From RGIG8709 sp045537065 (lineage in GTDB: Bacteria > Bacillota > Clostridia > Monoglobales > Monoglobaceae), in contig JAZSOT010000046.1 of the NCBI GenBank assembly GCA_045537065.1, forward strand, positions 1 through 28,623: 28,623 nt of DNA. The letters run 5' to 3'. How positions within the stretch are numbered: position 1 is the stretch's first letter; each line of letters starts with the position of its first letter. A model generated the notes under the pieces. It saw only the letters and a program-made list of their open reading frames with translations, was not told where the DNA came from and searched no databases. This document shows positions 14,526 through 23,461 of the stretch, in pieces. The translations under genes were made by a program, and so were the position numbers.

Positions 14526-15362
14526 ATGATATACAAGGTAATAAAGCTGAGAGAAGCCAATGAAAACGGCTTTGTTCCAACACTGACTACATATATTCTT
14601 GATGAACCCTTAAGACCTGAAAATCCAAGAAAGCGTCCTGCTGTTCTGATTTGTCCCGGTGGCGGATATTCTTTCTGCTGGTCAGGAGAGGGCGAACCCA
14701 TTGCAATAAGATTCAACGCTGCAGGCTATCACGCATTTGTTCTTGATTACAGTGTGGCTCCTTGTGTTTTTCCTACAGCTCTTGAAGATGTTTCAAATAG
14801 TTTGAAACTCATAAGAAAAAATGCTGAAGAATGGAATATTGACCCTGATAAAATTGCAGTTTGCGGTTTTTCTGCCGGGGGACATCTCACAGCAAGTATC
14901 GGCACACTATGGAACACAGAAGAGGCAATTAAATGTGATGATAAATCAAACAAACCAAATGCATTAATTCTTTCATATCCTGTTATTTCAAGCGGAGAAA
15001 AGGCACACAGAGGTTCTTTCAACCGACTCCTTGGAGACAAAAAGGATGATAAAGAAATGCTTGAATATCTATCTCTTGAAAACAGAGTTTCAAAGGATAC
15101 TCCTCCTACCTTTATCTGGCATACTATGGAAGATAACGCTGTTCCTGTTGAAAATTCGCTTATGTTTGCAAATGCACTTAAGAAAAACAATGTGCCTTTT
15201 GAAATGCACATATTTACAAACGGAATGCACGGACTTTCAACTGTTGATAAAGAAACAGTTTCCAGAGAGCATTTAGACCCTCATACTGCAAAATGGATGA
15301 ACCTTGCCTGCGAATGGCTTGACGATATTTTTGTCACAGATGCTAATATGATAGTAAACTAA
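14526..15362 (+). CDS. Alpha/beta-hydrolase, acetyl-xylan esterase-like
   Basis: A 278-residue esterase of the BD-FAE/acetyl-esterase type. It has the oxyanion loop CPGGGYSF at 43-50 and nucleophile Ser116 in GFSAGGH. The acid is in HTMEDNAVPVENS and the histidine in GMHGLS near the C-terminus, so the triad looks complete. No signal peptide is seen, so it acts inside the cell, on small acyl esters such as acetylated sugars taken up from plant glycans. GGAG lies nine bases before the ATG and 10 bases separate it from citrate synthase, so it is probably co-transcribed, although the functions do not obviously connect. No clear terminator follows before the next promoter at 15400. Substrate unknown. 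Confidence 0.85.
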   Translation: MIYKVIKLREANENGFVPTLTTYILDEPLRPENPRKRPAVLICPGGGYSFCWSGEGEPIAIRFNAAGYHAFVLDYSVAPCVFPTALEDVSNSLKLIRKNAEEWNIDPDKIAVCGFSAGGHLTASIGTLWNTEEAIKCDDKSNKPNALILSYPVISSGEKAHRGSFNRLLGDKKDDKEMLEYLSLENRVSKDTPPTFIWHTMEDNAVPVENSLMFANALKKNNVPFEMHIFTNGMHGLSTVDKETVSREHLDPHTAKWMNLACEWLDDIFVTDANMIVN

Positions 15363-15399
15363 AATCACCAAGAATTGCTAAGAAATTACAAAAAATCTC

Positions 15400-15428
15400 T
15401 TGACACAGAGTTTTAATTGTGATATTAT
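15400..15428 (+). promoter_or_regulatory. Sigma-A promoter of the T-box operon
   Basis: TTGACA (15400-15405), a 17-base spacer and TATTAT (15423-15428). Transcription would begin near 15435, just before the T-box leader. Confidence 0.88.
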
Positions 15429-15435
15429 TTTTAGT

Positions 15436-15709
15436 ATAAAAAATGCCATGACCGGAAAATAGTAAAAGTGCGTGAAGTTTTGAGAGAGCTGTCGTTTGGT
15501 GCGAGACAGAAACGGATGCATTTTGAATACATTCTGCGAGCAGAGTACCGAACAGAATTTAATTTTAAGTAGGCTACTACGGGAGTGCCCGTTACAGCAC
15601 ATAAGTATTAATTTGATACTTACAAGGCTGTCACCGTGAGATGACAGTAAACTGAGGTGGTACCGCGGGATATTTCTCGCCCTCTGATTTAAATTCAGAG
15701 GGCGTTTTT
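15436..15709 (+). promoter_or_regulatory. T-box leader, specifier UAC (tyrosine)
   Basis: A transcriptional T-box that reads tRNA charging. Stem I has the AGTA of the S-turn at 15461-15464. A helix AAAAGTGCGT pairs with ATGCATTTT, and AGAGAG then leads into a CTGTC/GACAG stem with GGTGCGA in its loop. The opposite side of the S-turn, GAA at 15525-15527, is followed by the specifier TAC at 15528-15530. Stem III is ACGGG AGTG CCCGT at 15579-15592. The antiterminator holds the conserved GAGGTGGTACCGCGG (from 15654). Its TGGT would pair with a tRNA ending ACCA, fitting the A discriminator of tRNA-Tyr. A 10-bp terminator stem ends at 15704 with five T. With uncharged tRNA-Tyr the downstream genes are read. 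Confidence 0.93.
15678..15709 (+). terminator. Conditional terminator of the T-box
   Basis: Stem CGCCCTCTGA (15678-15687) with TCAGAGGGCG (15695-15704), loop of seven bases and TTTTT at 15705-15709. The 5' arm overlaps sequence needed for the antiterminator, which makes it the switchable terminator. Confidence 0.92.
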
Positions 15710-15764
15710 ATTTTATTAGCCAACATATAAAAACTGTCCTCTTTAAAAAAGGAGAAGGTTTATT

Positions 15765-17309
15765 ATGGCTATCAAAATTTTATTACTTATCGTGTTTTTC
15801 TCAGTTACCGTTGGTATAGGAATCTACTGCCGTCGAAATGCCACAGATGTTTCAGGCTTTGTTCTTGGCGGAAGAAACGTTGGTCCCTGGCTTACTGCTT
15901 TCGCATATGGAACATCATATTTTTCAGCGGTAATATTCGTTGGTTATGCCGGACAATTCGGATGGAAATTTGGCGTCGCATCAACCTGGATTGGTCTTGG
16001 TAATGCATTTTTAGGCTCACTACTTGCCTGGGTTGTTTTGGGCAGAAGAACAAGACTTATGACCCAGCATTTGAAATCATCCACTATGCCTGAATTCTTT
16101 GAAAAAAGATATTTAAGCCCGTCACTTAAAATTGCTGCAGCTATTATCGTATTTGTATTTTTAATACCATACACTGCATCACTTTACAACGGACTTTCAA
16201 GACTTTTCTCAATGGCATTTCCAAACATTGATTATTCAGTTTGTGTTATAATGATGGCAATTCTCACAGGCATTTATGTTATCGCCGGAGGATATATGGC
16301 AACTGCTATAAATGATTTTATTCAGGGTATAATTATGCTTATCGGCATTGTTATGGTTATATTTGCAGTTCTTTCAAAAAACGACGGTTTTATCGCATCT
16401 CTTGAAGGACTTGCAATGGTTGAAGCAGAAGGACTTGCTCCTGGGGCATTCAACTCTTTCTTCGGGCCTGACCCCCTTGGTCTTTTGTTTGTTGTTATTT
16501 TAACTTCACTTGGCACCTGGGGACTTCCGCAGATGGTTCAGAAATTCTACGCTATTAAAAGCGAAAAAGATATAAACAAAGGTACAATTATTTCAACAAT
16601 TTTTGCAACAATCGTTGCGGGCGGATGTTATTTTCTCGGTGGTTTTGGCAGACTCTTTACAGACAAACTTACATTTCTGCCAAATGGTGCTATTGAAGGA
16701 GGATTTGACTCAATTATTCCAACAATGCTTTCAGGTCTTCCTGATATTTTAATTGCAATTGTTATAATTTTGGTACTTTCTGCATCAATGTCCACCCTTT
16801 CATCACTTGTTTTAACATCAAGTTCAACACTTACTCTTGACCTTTTAAAAGGTCATATCGTGAAAAATATGAACGAGAAAAAACAATTACTTATTATGCG
16901 AATACTTATTGTTGTTTTTGTTGCAATCTCTGCATATATCGCTATAAACAAGGATAAACTAAGTGCAATTGCCGATATGATGGGTATTTCCTGGGGTGCA
17001 CTTGCCGGTGCTTTCCTTGCACCTTTCCTTTACGGATTATACTGGAAAAAGGCTACAAAAACTTCCGTTTGGGCAAGCTTTATTTTCGGTGCAGGCATTA
17101 TGATTTTAAATATGCTTATCCGTCCTATGTTCCCTGTAATTCTGCAATCACCTATTAACTGTGGTGTTATTGCTATGCTTGGAGGATTAGTTATAGTTCC
17201 TGTTTTCAGTGTGTTCACCAAAAAGTTATCAGGCGAAACTGTCGAAGATATTTTCAGATGCTACGATGAACCTGTTACTGTTTTATCAAAGGAATCTTTA
17301 GGCAACTAA
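15765..17309 (+). CDS. Sodium:solute symporter (SSS family), T-box controlled
   Basis: A 514-residue membrane protein with about 13 hydrophobic helices, the normal plan of Na+/solute symporters such as PutP, ActP and phenylacetate permeases. FVLGGRNVGPWLTAFAYGTSYFSA near residue 32 and ILVLSASMSTLSSLVLTSSS around 336-355 are family signatures; the second carries the conserved serines near the sodium site. It is the first gene after the T-box, with AAGGAGAAGG ahead of the ATG. From its control and operon partners I infer uptake of an aryl acid (phenylacetate, 4-hydroxyphenylacetate, indoleacetate) or of tyrosine itself. Sequence alone cannot choose between these. Confidence 0.88.
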   Translation: MAIKILLLIVFFSVTVGIGIYCRRNATDVSGFVLGGRNVGPWLTAFAYGTSYFSAVIFVGYAGQFGWKFGVASTWIGLGNAFLGSLLAWVVLGRRTRLMTQHLKSSTMPEFFEKRYLSPSLKIAAAIIVFVFLIPYTASLYNGLSRLFSMAFPNIDYSVCVIMMAILTGIYVIAGGYMATAINDFIQGIIMLIGIVMVIFAVLSKNDGFIASLEGLAMVEAEGLAPGAFNSFFGPDPLGLLFVVILTSLGTWGLPQMVQKFYAIKSEKDINKGTIISTIFATIVAGGCYFLGGFGRLFTDKLTFLPNGAIEGGFDSIIPTMLSGLPDILIAIVIILVLSASMSTLSSLVLTSSSTLTLDLLKGHIVKNMNEKKQLLIMRILIVVFVAISAYIAINKDKLSAIADMMGISWGALAGAFLAPFLYGLYWKKATKTSVWASFIFGAGIMILNMLIRPMFPVILQSPINCGVIAMLGGLVIVPVFSVFTKKLSGETVEDIFRCYDEPVTVLSKESLGN

Positions 17310-17328
17310 AACTGAAAGGATTTTTTCT

Positions 17329-18117
17329 ATGGTTATTGATTTTCACACTCATGCTTTTCCTGACAAAATAGCATCAAGAGCTATGGATATTTTGAGCCAC
17401 ACCTCTGCACTTGAGCCTTACACAGACGGAACAGTTTCAGGGCTTAAAAAAGCTATGAATGAATCAGGAGTTGATATTTCTGTTGTTCTTGGAATTGCCA
17501 CAAATATCAATCAGCAAAAAAATGTTAACGACTTTCTTATAGAACAGAATAAAGACGATAGACTTATTGCTTTTGGTTCTGTTCATCCAGATGCCCCTGA
17601 TGCACTTTATGAACTTGAAAGAATAAAAGCTGCAGGCTTAAAGGGTGTTAAATTTCATCCTGAATACCAAGGCTTTTACGTTGATGACGAAAAGATGAAG
17701 CCAATATATAAAAAAATATCTGAATTAGGGCTTATAACTATATTCCATGCGGGATTTGACTGTGGATACCCTCCTCCTTATCATGCAATGCCCAAGAATA
17801 TAAAAAATGCTCTTAAATGGTTTTCATCTCCTGTTGTCGCGGCACATTGGGGCGGACAAAACTGCTCCGAGGGGGTTATAAAAGAGCTGTGCTCTCTTCC
17901 CATATATTTTGACATATCCTTTGGTTATGGAACAATACCAAAGCCCTCGGCAGTCAAAATTATAGAAAAGCATGGAACGGACAAAATTCTTTTTGGTTCC
18001 GATTGTCCGTGGCACAAACCATCATTTGAAATGAAACTCATTGATTTTTTGGGATTATCAAATGACGAGAAAGACAAAATTTATTTTAAAAACGCTAAGA
18101 AACTTTTAAACATATAA
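17329..18117 (+). CDS. Amidohydrolase-2 family metal-dependent hydrolase or decarboxylase
   Basis: A 262-residue TIM-barrel protein of the COG2159 amidohydrolase type. Metal ligands are visible: DFHTH with His6 and His8, FHAGFD in the middle, AHWGG, and GSDCPWHKP near residue 225 with the catalytic aspartate. KGVKFHPEYQGF is also typical. Relatives include decarboxylases and hydrolases of aromatic acids (gamma-resorcylate and aminocarboxymuconate-semialdehyde decarboxylases), but many members are uncharacterised. AAAGGA lies eight bases before the ATG and 19 bases separate it from the symporter, so it belongs to the T-box operon. It may release or trim the aryl acid before CoA activation; that is a guess. 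Confidence 0.85.
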   Translation: MVIDFHTHAFPDKIASRAMDILSHTSALEPYTDGTVSGLKKAMNESGVDISVVLGIATNINQQKNVNDFLIEQNKDDRLIAFGSVHPDAPDALYELERIKAAGLKGVKFHPEYQGFYVDDEKMKPIYKKISELGLITIFHAGFDCGYPPPYHAMPKNIKNALKWFSSPVVAAHWGGQNCSEGVIKELCSLPIYFDISFGYGTIPKPSAVKIIEKHGTDKILFGSDCPWHKPSFEMKLIDFLGLSNDEKDKIYFKNAKKLLNI

Positions 18118-18132
18118 AAGGAGTTTAATATT

Positions 18133-19764
18133 ATGGTAATAACCGATTTACTTGAGAGAAATGCAAGAGAATTTAAAGATGAAACCTCTCTTGTTGAAAT
18201 TGCTCCAAGCTTAATAGACACAACCAGAATGACATGGAAGGAATATGCACTTATTCAGCCAAATCCCGAAGAAAGCGGAAGACAGGAAATTACCTGGGGA
18301 GAATTTAACAAAAGGGCAAACTGTTTTGCAAACCTTCTTCTTTCAAGAGGGATTAAAAAAGGGGATAAGGTTTCAATTCTTCTTATGAACTGTCTTGAAT
18401 GGCTTCCTATTTATTTTGGAATTCTTAAAACAGGAGCACTTGCTGTTCCCCTTAATTACAGATACACCTCTGATGAAATCCGCTATTGTCTTGACCTTTC
18501 AGATTCAGATGCTCTTATCTTCGGTCCTGAGTTTATAGGACGTGTTGAGGAAATCTGTGATTCAATTCCAAAAATAAAGCAAATGTTCTATGTTGGAAAA
18601 AATTGTCCGACTTTTGCAGAAAGCTATGACAAGCTTGTTACATATTGTTCAAGTAAAAACCCTGATATTAAGCTCTCAGAAGAAGATGATGCAGCAATTT
18701 ATTTTTCATCAGGTACAACAGGATTTCCAAAAGCAATCCTGCATAATCACGAAAGCATTTTGCACGCTGCAAAAACAGAACAAAATCACCACGGTCAAAC
18801 AAAAGATGACGTGTTCCTCTGCATTCCTCCTCTTTACCACACAGGAGCAAAAATGCATTGGTTTGGTAGCCTTTATTCAGGCTCTAAAGCTGTTTTGTTA
18901 AAAGGAATTAAGCCTGAATGGATTATCAAAGCGGCATCCGAGGAAAACTGCAGTATTGTCTGGCTTTTGGTTCCGTGGGCACAGGATATTTTAGATGCAA
19001 TTGAAAGCGGAGAAATTGACCTTAAAGATTATGACCTTTCAAAATGGAGACTTATGCACATTGGTGCACAGCCTGTTCCTCCAAGCTTAATTAAAAGATG
19101 GAAAAAAGTATTTCCAAATCATCAGTATGACACAAATTATGGTCTTAGTGAATCAATTGGTCCCGGATGTGTTCACCTTGGAACTGAAAACGAACACAAG
19201 GTTGGCGCTATCGGAAAAGCAGGCTTTGGATGGGAAGTTAAAATTGTTGACGAAAACAGACAAGAGGTTAAGCAGGGCGAGGTTGGAGAGCTTGCTGTTA
19301 AAGGACCCGGCGTTATGACCTGCTATTACAACGACGAAAAATCAACTAATGAAGTTTTATCTGACGGCTGGCTTTTCACAGGTGATATGGCTGAAATGGA
19401 TGAAGATGGTTTTATCTATCTTGTTGACAGAAAGAAAGATGTTATTATTTCAGGCGGCGAAAATCTTTATCCTGTCCAGATTGAAGACTTTATTAGAACC
19501 AACAACAAGGTTAAGGACGTTGCAGTTATCGGACTTCCTGACCAAAGACTTGGTGAAATCGCTGCTGCAATTATAGAACTTAAAGAAGATGCCGAATGCA
19601 GCGAGGAAGAAATGGATGCATTCTGCAAGGCACTTCCAAAATATAAAAGACCAAGAAAAATTATTTTCACAGAGGTTCCAAGAAATCCTACCGGAAAAAT
19701 TGAGAAACCAAAGCTTAGAAAAATTTACTGTGGAGAAAGCCTTGTGTCAGCACAGATAAAATAA
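18133..19764 (+). CDS. AMP-forming acyl/aryl-CoA ligase
   Basis: A 543-residue class I adenylate-forming enzyme that turns a carboxylic acid, ATP and CoA into the acyl-CoA. The ATP-binding loop is IYFSSGTTGFPKAIL at about 187-201. Next come YGLSES, then GWLFTGDMAEMDEDGF with the conserved aspartate, the hinge VDRKKDVIISGGENLYP, and catalytic Lys522 in NPTGK. It resembles long/medium-chain and aryl-acid ligases rather than acetyl-CoA synthetase. AAAAGGAG precedes the ATG and it lies 15 bases after the amidohydrolase. With a separate phenylacetate-CoA ligase in the same operon, it probably handles a different acid (for example 4-hydroxyphenylacetate, indoleacetate or a branched acid). Specificity is not readable from sequence. 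Confidence 0.9.
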   Translation: MVITDLLERNAREFKDETSLVEIAPSLIDTTRMTWKEYALIQPNPEESGRQEITWGEFNKRANCFANLLLSRGIKKGDKVSILLMNCLEWLPIYFGILKTGALAVPLNYRYTSDEIRYCLDLSDSDALIFGPEFIGRVEEICDSIPKIKQMFYVGKNCPTFAESYDKLVTYCSSKNPDIKLSEEDDAAIYFSSGTTGFPKAILHNHESILHAAKTEQNHHGQTKDDVFLCIPPLYHTGAKMHWFGSLYSGSKAVLLKGIKPEWIIKAASEENCSIVWLLVPWAQDILDAIESGEIDLKDYDLSKWRLMHIGAQPVPPSLIKRWKKVFPNHQYDTNYGLSESIGPGCVHLGTENEHKVGAIGKAGFGWEVKIVDENRQEVKQGEVGELAVKGPGVMTCYYNDEKSTNEVLSDGWLFTGDMAEMDEDGFIYLVDRKKDVIISGGENLYPVQIEDFIRTNNKVKDVAVIGLPDQRLGEIAAAIIELKEDAECSEEEMDAFCKALPKYKRPRKIIFTEVPRNPTGKIEKPKLRKIYCGESLVSAQIK

Positions 19765-19799
19765 CTGATTTATTAAATAGATTAACAGGAGGAGTTTTT

Positions 19800-21533
19800 A
19801 TGAAAAGACTTATGATTGGTAACGAAGCAGTTGCCAGAGGTGCCTATGAGGCGGGAGTCAGTGTTGTTGCCTCTTATCCCGGAACTCCAAGCACAGAAAT
19901 AACTGAAAACATTGTTAAATTTGAAGAAATATACACAGAATGGTCACCAAACGAAAAGGTTGCAGCAGAAGTTGCAATCGGTGCATCAATTGCCGGTGCA
20001 AGAAGTATGGCTTGTATGAAGCACGTTGGTATGAACGTTATGGCTGACCCTATGTTCACTGTAAGTTATATAGGTGTAAACGGCGGGCTTGTTTTCTGCG
20101 TTGCAGATGACCCTGGAATGCATTCATCACAAAATGAGCAGGATTCAAGACATTATGCAAAGGCTTCAAAAATAATGATGCTTGAACCCTCTGACAGTGC
20201 TGAATGTAAGGATTTTACAAAAAAAGCATATGAGCTGAGTGAAAAATTTGACACTCCGGTTATTCTTCGTCTTTCCACAAGAATTTCTCATTCTCAGGGA
20301 CTTGTTGAAGAATTACCAAGAGAAAATTATGAGCTTAAACCATATGAAAAAAATATTGGCAAAAATGTTATGATGCCCGGCAACGCAATAAAACGACACG
20401 TTGTTGTTGAAGACAGAATTAAGGCACTTAAATCATTTGCAGAAGATTGTGAATTTAACAAAGCTGAATACAACAATTCAGAAATCGGCATTATAACATC
20501 CGGTATTTCTTATATGTATTCAAAGGAAGCTTTGGGAGACAGAGTTAACTATCTCAAGCTTGGTATGGTTTATCCTCTACCTGAAAAGCTTATTAAAGAC
20601 TTTGCGTCAAAATGTAAAAAAGTTTATGTTGTTGAAGAGCTTGACCCGTTCTTTGAAGAATACATAAAATCTCTCGGAGTAGAAGTTATAGGAAAAGAAG
20701 CATTTACTCTTCTCGGAGAATACACCCCTTCAATGATTAAAAAGGCAGTATTTAACGAAGATGCGAACGAATTTGATAACATAGAAGAAAACATCCCCGC
20801 AAGACCTCCAGTTCTCTGCCCCGGATGTCCTCATAGAGGAACCTTCTATGTTTTAAACAAGCTTGGACTTGTTGTTTCAGGCGACATTGGTTGTTATACT
20901 TTAGGTGCTGTTCCTCCTCTTGCAAGTGTTGACACAACAGTTTGTATGGGAGCAAGTGTCAGCGGTGCTCACGGTATGGCAAAGGCAAGAGGCGAGGAAT
21001 TTAACAAAAAATTAGTTGCTGTAATCGGCGACTCAACCTTTATGCATTCAGGTATTACAGGTCTTATTGATATTGTTTATAACAAGGGAAACAACACCGT
21101 TATCATCCTTGACAACTCAATTACTGGTATGACAGGCCATCAGGATAATCCAACAACAGGCTTTACCATAAGAAAAGAACCTACAAAGCAGGTTGACTTA
21201 CTCGCTCTTTGTAAGGCAGTTGGTATTGACAGAGTTGTTGTTGCCGACCCCTTTGATATTAAAAACTTTGAAAAAGTTGTTAAAGAAGAAACCGAAGCTA
21301 AAGAGCCATCAGTTATTATTGCACAGAGACCTTGCGCTCTTTTAAAATCAGTTAAATATAGCGGCAAGTGTGTAATTACAGACAAATGTAAAAAATGTAA
21401 GCTTTGTATGAAGCTTGGATGTCCTGCAATTTCACAAAAGGGCGACAAAATTGTTATTGATAAGACTCAGTGTAACGGCTGCGGACTATGCATTAATGTT
21501 TGTCCTTTCGGTGCTATAGAAAAGGAGGATTAA
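19800..21533 (+). CDS. iorA: Indolepyruvate:ferredoxin oxidoreductase, alpha subunit
   Basis: A 577-residue large subunit of the enzyme that interconverts arylpyruvates and aryl-acetyl-CoA plus CO2 with ferredoxin. The N-terminal half has GNEAVARGAYEAGVSVVASYPGTPSTEI. LCPGCPHRGTF sits near residue 340. The thiamine diphosphate site runs from GDIGCYTLG to GDSTFMHSGITG and ILDNSITGMTGHQ. The C-terminus carries a ferredoxin domain with two cysteine sets, CKKCKLCMKLGC and CNGCGLCINVCP, for [4Fe-4S] clusters. All expected regions are present. It is followed by iorB after five bases. The reaction is reversible: oxidative in amino-acid fermentation, reductive in aryl-acid salvage. Confidence 0.97.
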   Translation: MKRLMIGNEAVARGAYEAGVSVVASYPGTPSTEITENIVKFEEIYTEWSPNEKVAAEVAIGASIAGARSMACMKHVGMNVMADPMFTVSYIGVNGGLVFCVADDPGMHSSQNEQDSRHYAKASKIMMLEPSDSAECKDFTKKAYELSEKFDTPVILRLSTRISHSQGLVEELPRENYELKPYEKNIGKNVMMPGNAIKRHVVVEDRIKALKSFAEDCEFNKAEYNNSEIGIITSGISYMYSKEALGDRVNYLKLGMVYPLPEKLIKDFASKCKKVYVVEELDPFFEEYIKSLGVEVIGKEAFTLLGEYTPSMIKKAVFNEDANEFDNIEENIPARPPVLCPGCPHRGTFYVLNKLGLVVSGDIGCYTLGAVPPLASVDTTVCMGASVSGAHGMAKARGEEFNKKLVAVIGDSTFMHSGITGLIDIVYNKGNNTVIILDNSITGMTGHQDNPTTGFTIRKEPTKQVDLLALCKAVGIDRVVVADPFDIKNFEKVVKEETEAKEPSVIIAQRPCALLKSVKYSGKCVITDKCKKCKLCMKLGCPAISQKGDKIVIDKTQCNGCGLCINVCPFGAIEKED

Positions 21534-21538
21534 TTGTT

Positions 21539-22105
21539 ATGACAAAGAATATAATGATTGTTGGTGTTGGCGGACAAGGAACTCTTCTTGCAAGCAGAAT
21601 TATCGGTAAGGCTGTTATTTCCGAAGGATATGATGTTAAGATTTCTGAAGTACACGGAATGAGTCAGCGTGGCGGAAGTGTTGTTACATATGTTAAATTC
21701 GGCGATAAGGTTTATTCCCCTATTATTGATAAAGGAGAAGCTGACATTATCCTTGCTTTTGAAATGCTTGAGGCATACAGAAGTATGCCCTTCCTTAAAA
21801 AAGGCGGAAAAATGATTGCAAATAATCAGCAAATAGACCCTATGCCTGTTATATGCGGAAATGCTGAATATCCAGCAGATATCGAAAAGAAAATTTCCGA
21901 AAAGCTTGACCTTACTACAGTTGATGCTCTTTCTCTTGCTGAAAAGGCAGGAAACTTAAAAGCTGTAAACGTTGCTTTAATTGGCGTTATGGCAAAAAAT
22001 ACAGACATCAAATATGAAGTATGGACAGATGTTATTAAAAATACTGTTCCAGAAAAATTTCTTGAAGCTAACCTGAAAGCTTTTGAACTTGGATATAATC
22101 TTTAA
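21539..22105 (+). CDS. iorB: Indolepyruvate:ferredoxin oxidoreductase, beta subunit
   Basis: A 188-residue gamma-type subunit of 2-oxoacid:ferredoxin oxidoreductases: NIMIVGVGGQGTLLASRIIGKA at the start, then SEVHGMSQRGGSVVTYVKFG. It pairs with IorA. The open frame begins 13 codons earlier inside iorA, but the ATG at 21539 has AAAGGAGG ten bases upstream and gives the usual family N-terminus. The spacing of five bases to iorA supports coupled, equimolar synthesis. Confidence 0.96.
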   Translation: MTKNIMIVGVGGQGTLLASRIIGKAVISEGYDVKISEVHGMSQRGGSVVTYVKFGDKVYSPIIDKGEADIILAFEMLEAYRSMPFLKKGGKMIANNQQIDPMPVICGNAEYPADIEKKISEKLDLTTVDALSLAEKAGNLKAVNVALIGVMAKNTDIKYEVWTDVIKNTVPEKFLEANLKAFELGYNL

Positions 22106-22132
22106 TTACACTATTGGAAAGGAGTTAAAAAA

Positions 22133-23437
22133 ATGGGTATTTATAACGAAAAAATCGAGTGTATGGACAGATGCCAGCTTGAAGAACTTCAGCTTGAAAA
22201 ACTTAAGTGGCAGGTTAAGAGAGTTTATGAAAACGTTAAAATGTTCAGAGAAAGAATGGATGAAAAGGGCGTTAAACCTGAAGACATAAAGACTCTCTCA
22301 GACCTTGCAAAGCTTCCGTTTACAACCAAGCAGGATTTGAGGGACTATTATCCTTTCGAATTGCTTGCAGTTCCTATGAAAGATATTGTGAGAATTCATG
22401 CATCTTCCGGAACCACCGGAAGACAAATTGTTGCAGGCTACACCAAGAATGACCTTGACACATGGGCAGACGGTGTTGCAAGACAATTTGCCGCAACAGG
22501 CGGGGATGAAAATTCAATAGTTCAGGTTTCATATGGCTACGGACTTTTCACAGGAGGATTAGGTGCTCACGGCGGAGCAGAAAAAATCGGAGCAACTGTT
22601 ATTCCCACATCATCAGGAAACACCGAAAGACAAATTCGCTTTATGTGTGAGCTTGGAACAACCCATCTTTGCTGTACCCCCTCCTACGCTATGTATCTTG
22701 GAGAAACAGTTAAGGAAATGGGCGTTAAAGACCAGCTTAAACTTAAAGCAGGTATTTTCGGCGCTGAACCATGGACAGAAGATATGAGAAAGCAAATTGA
22801 GGACGCTCTCGGTCTTAAGGCATATGACATTTACGGTCTTACTGAAATTATGGGCCCCGGTGTTGCATATGAATGTTCAGAGCAAAGCGGAATGCATATC
22901 TGCGAAGATTTATTTATTCCTGAAATTATTGACCCTGATACAGGTGAAGTTTTACCTGAAGGTTCATTCGGAGAGCTTGTTTTCACAACTATCACAAAAG
23001 AGGGACAGCCACTTATCAGATACCGCACCCGTGATTTATGCGTGCTTGATTATACTCCCTGTAAGTGTGGAAGAACACACGTTAGAATGAAAAAGCCTAC
23101 AGGCCGTACCGATGATATGTTAATCATAAGAGGCGTTAACGTATTCCCGTCTCAGATTGAAGAAGTTCTTTTAAATTACGGCCAGGGTATTACTCCTAAC
23201 TACCTGATTGTTGTTGACAGAGTTAATAACACCGATACTCTTGAAGTTCAAGTTGAAATGAGCGACGACCTTTTTGCAGACGATGTGAAAACAATTACAG
23301 GCATTGAAAAGACAATACATTCAAGACTCTTAAGCGTTCTCGGACTTTCTGCAAATGTTAAGCTTGTTGGCCCTAAAACAATTACCCGCAGTGAGGGTAA
23401 AGCAAAAAGAGTTATTGACAAGAGAAAACTCGTTTAA
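22133..23437 (+). CDS. paaK: Phenylacetate-CoA ligase
   Basis: A 434-residue ligase of the PaaK family, which activates phenylacetate and related arylacetates with ATP and CoA. Seen in order: FTTKQDLRDYYPFELLAVP near residue 63, the ATP loop IHASSGTTGRQIVAGYT near 90, IYGLTEIMGPGVAYEC, RYRTRDLC, the hinge RTDDMLIIRGVNVFPSQIEE, and a C-terminal domain ending KAKRVIDKRK. In anaerobes and archaea this gene usually sits with iorAB and a small ACT protein, as here. It can work towards CoA ester formation from free arylacetate, or in reverse with energy gain in archaeal-type fermentation. AAAGGAG precedes the ATG. Confidence 0.93.
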   Translation: MGIYNEKIECMDRCQLEELQLEKLKWQVKRVYENVKMFRERMDEKGVKPEDIKTLSDLAKLPFTTKQDLRDYYPFELLAVPMKDIVRIHASSGTTGRQIVAGYTKNDLDTWADGVARQFAATGGDENSIVQVSYGYGLFTGGLGAHGGAEKIGATVIPTSSGNTERQIRFMCELGTTHLCCTPSYAMYLGETVKEMGVKDQLKLKAGIFGAEPWTEDMRKQIEDALGLKAYDIYGLTEIMGPGVAYECSEQSGMHICEDLFIPEIIDPDTGEVLPEGSFGELVFTTITKEGQPLIRYRTRDLCVLDYTPCKCGRTHVRMKKPTGRTDDMLIIRGVNVFPSQIEEVLLNYGQGITPNYLIVVDRVNNTDTLEVQVEMSDDLFADDVKTITGIEKTIHSRLLSVLGLSANVKLVGPKTITRSEGKAKRVIDKRKLV

Positions 23438-23461
23438 TTCTATAACGAAAGGAATGATTTT

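Noticed and set aside
14330..14716. Minus-strand open frame of 128 codons across the citrate synthase/esterase junction
   Set aside because: It overlaps two well-supported genes on the other strand and has no recognisable domain.
15378..15602. Minus-strand frame of 74 codons in the gap before the symporter
   Set aside because: It covers the T-box leader, whose RNA features fully explain the sequence.
21500..21538. Longer N-terminus for IorB
   Set aside because: It would overlap iorA and adds residues unlike the family; AAAGGAGG points to the ATG at 21539.
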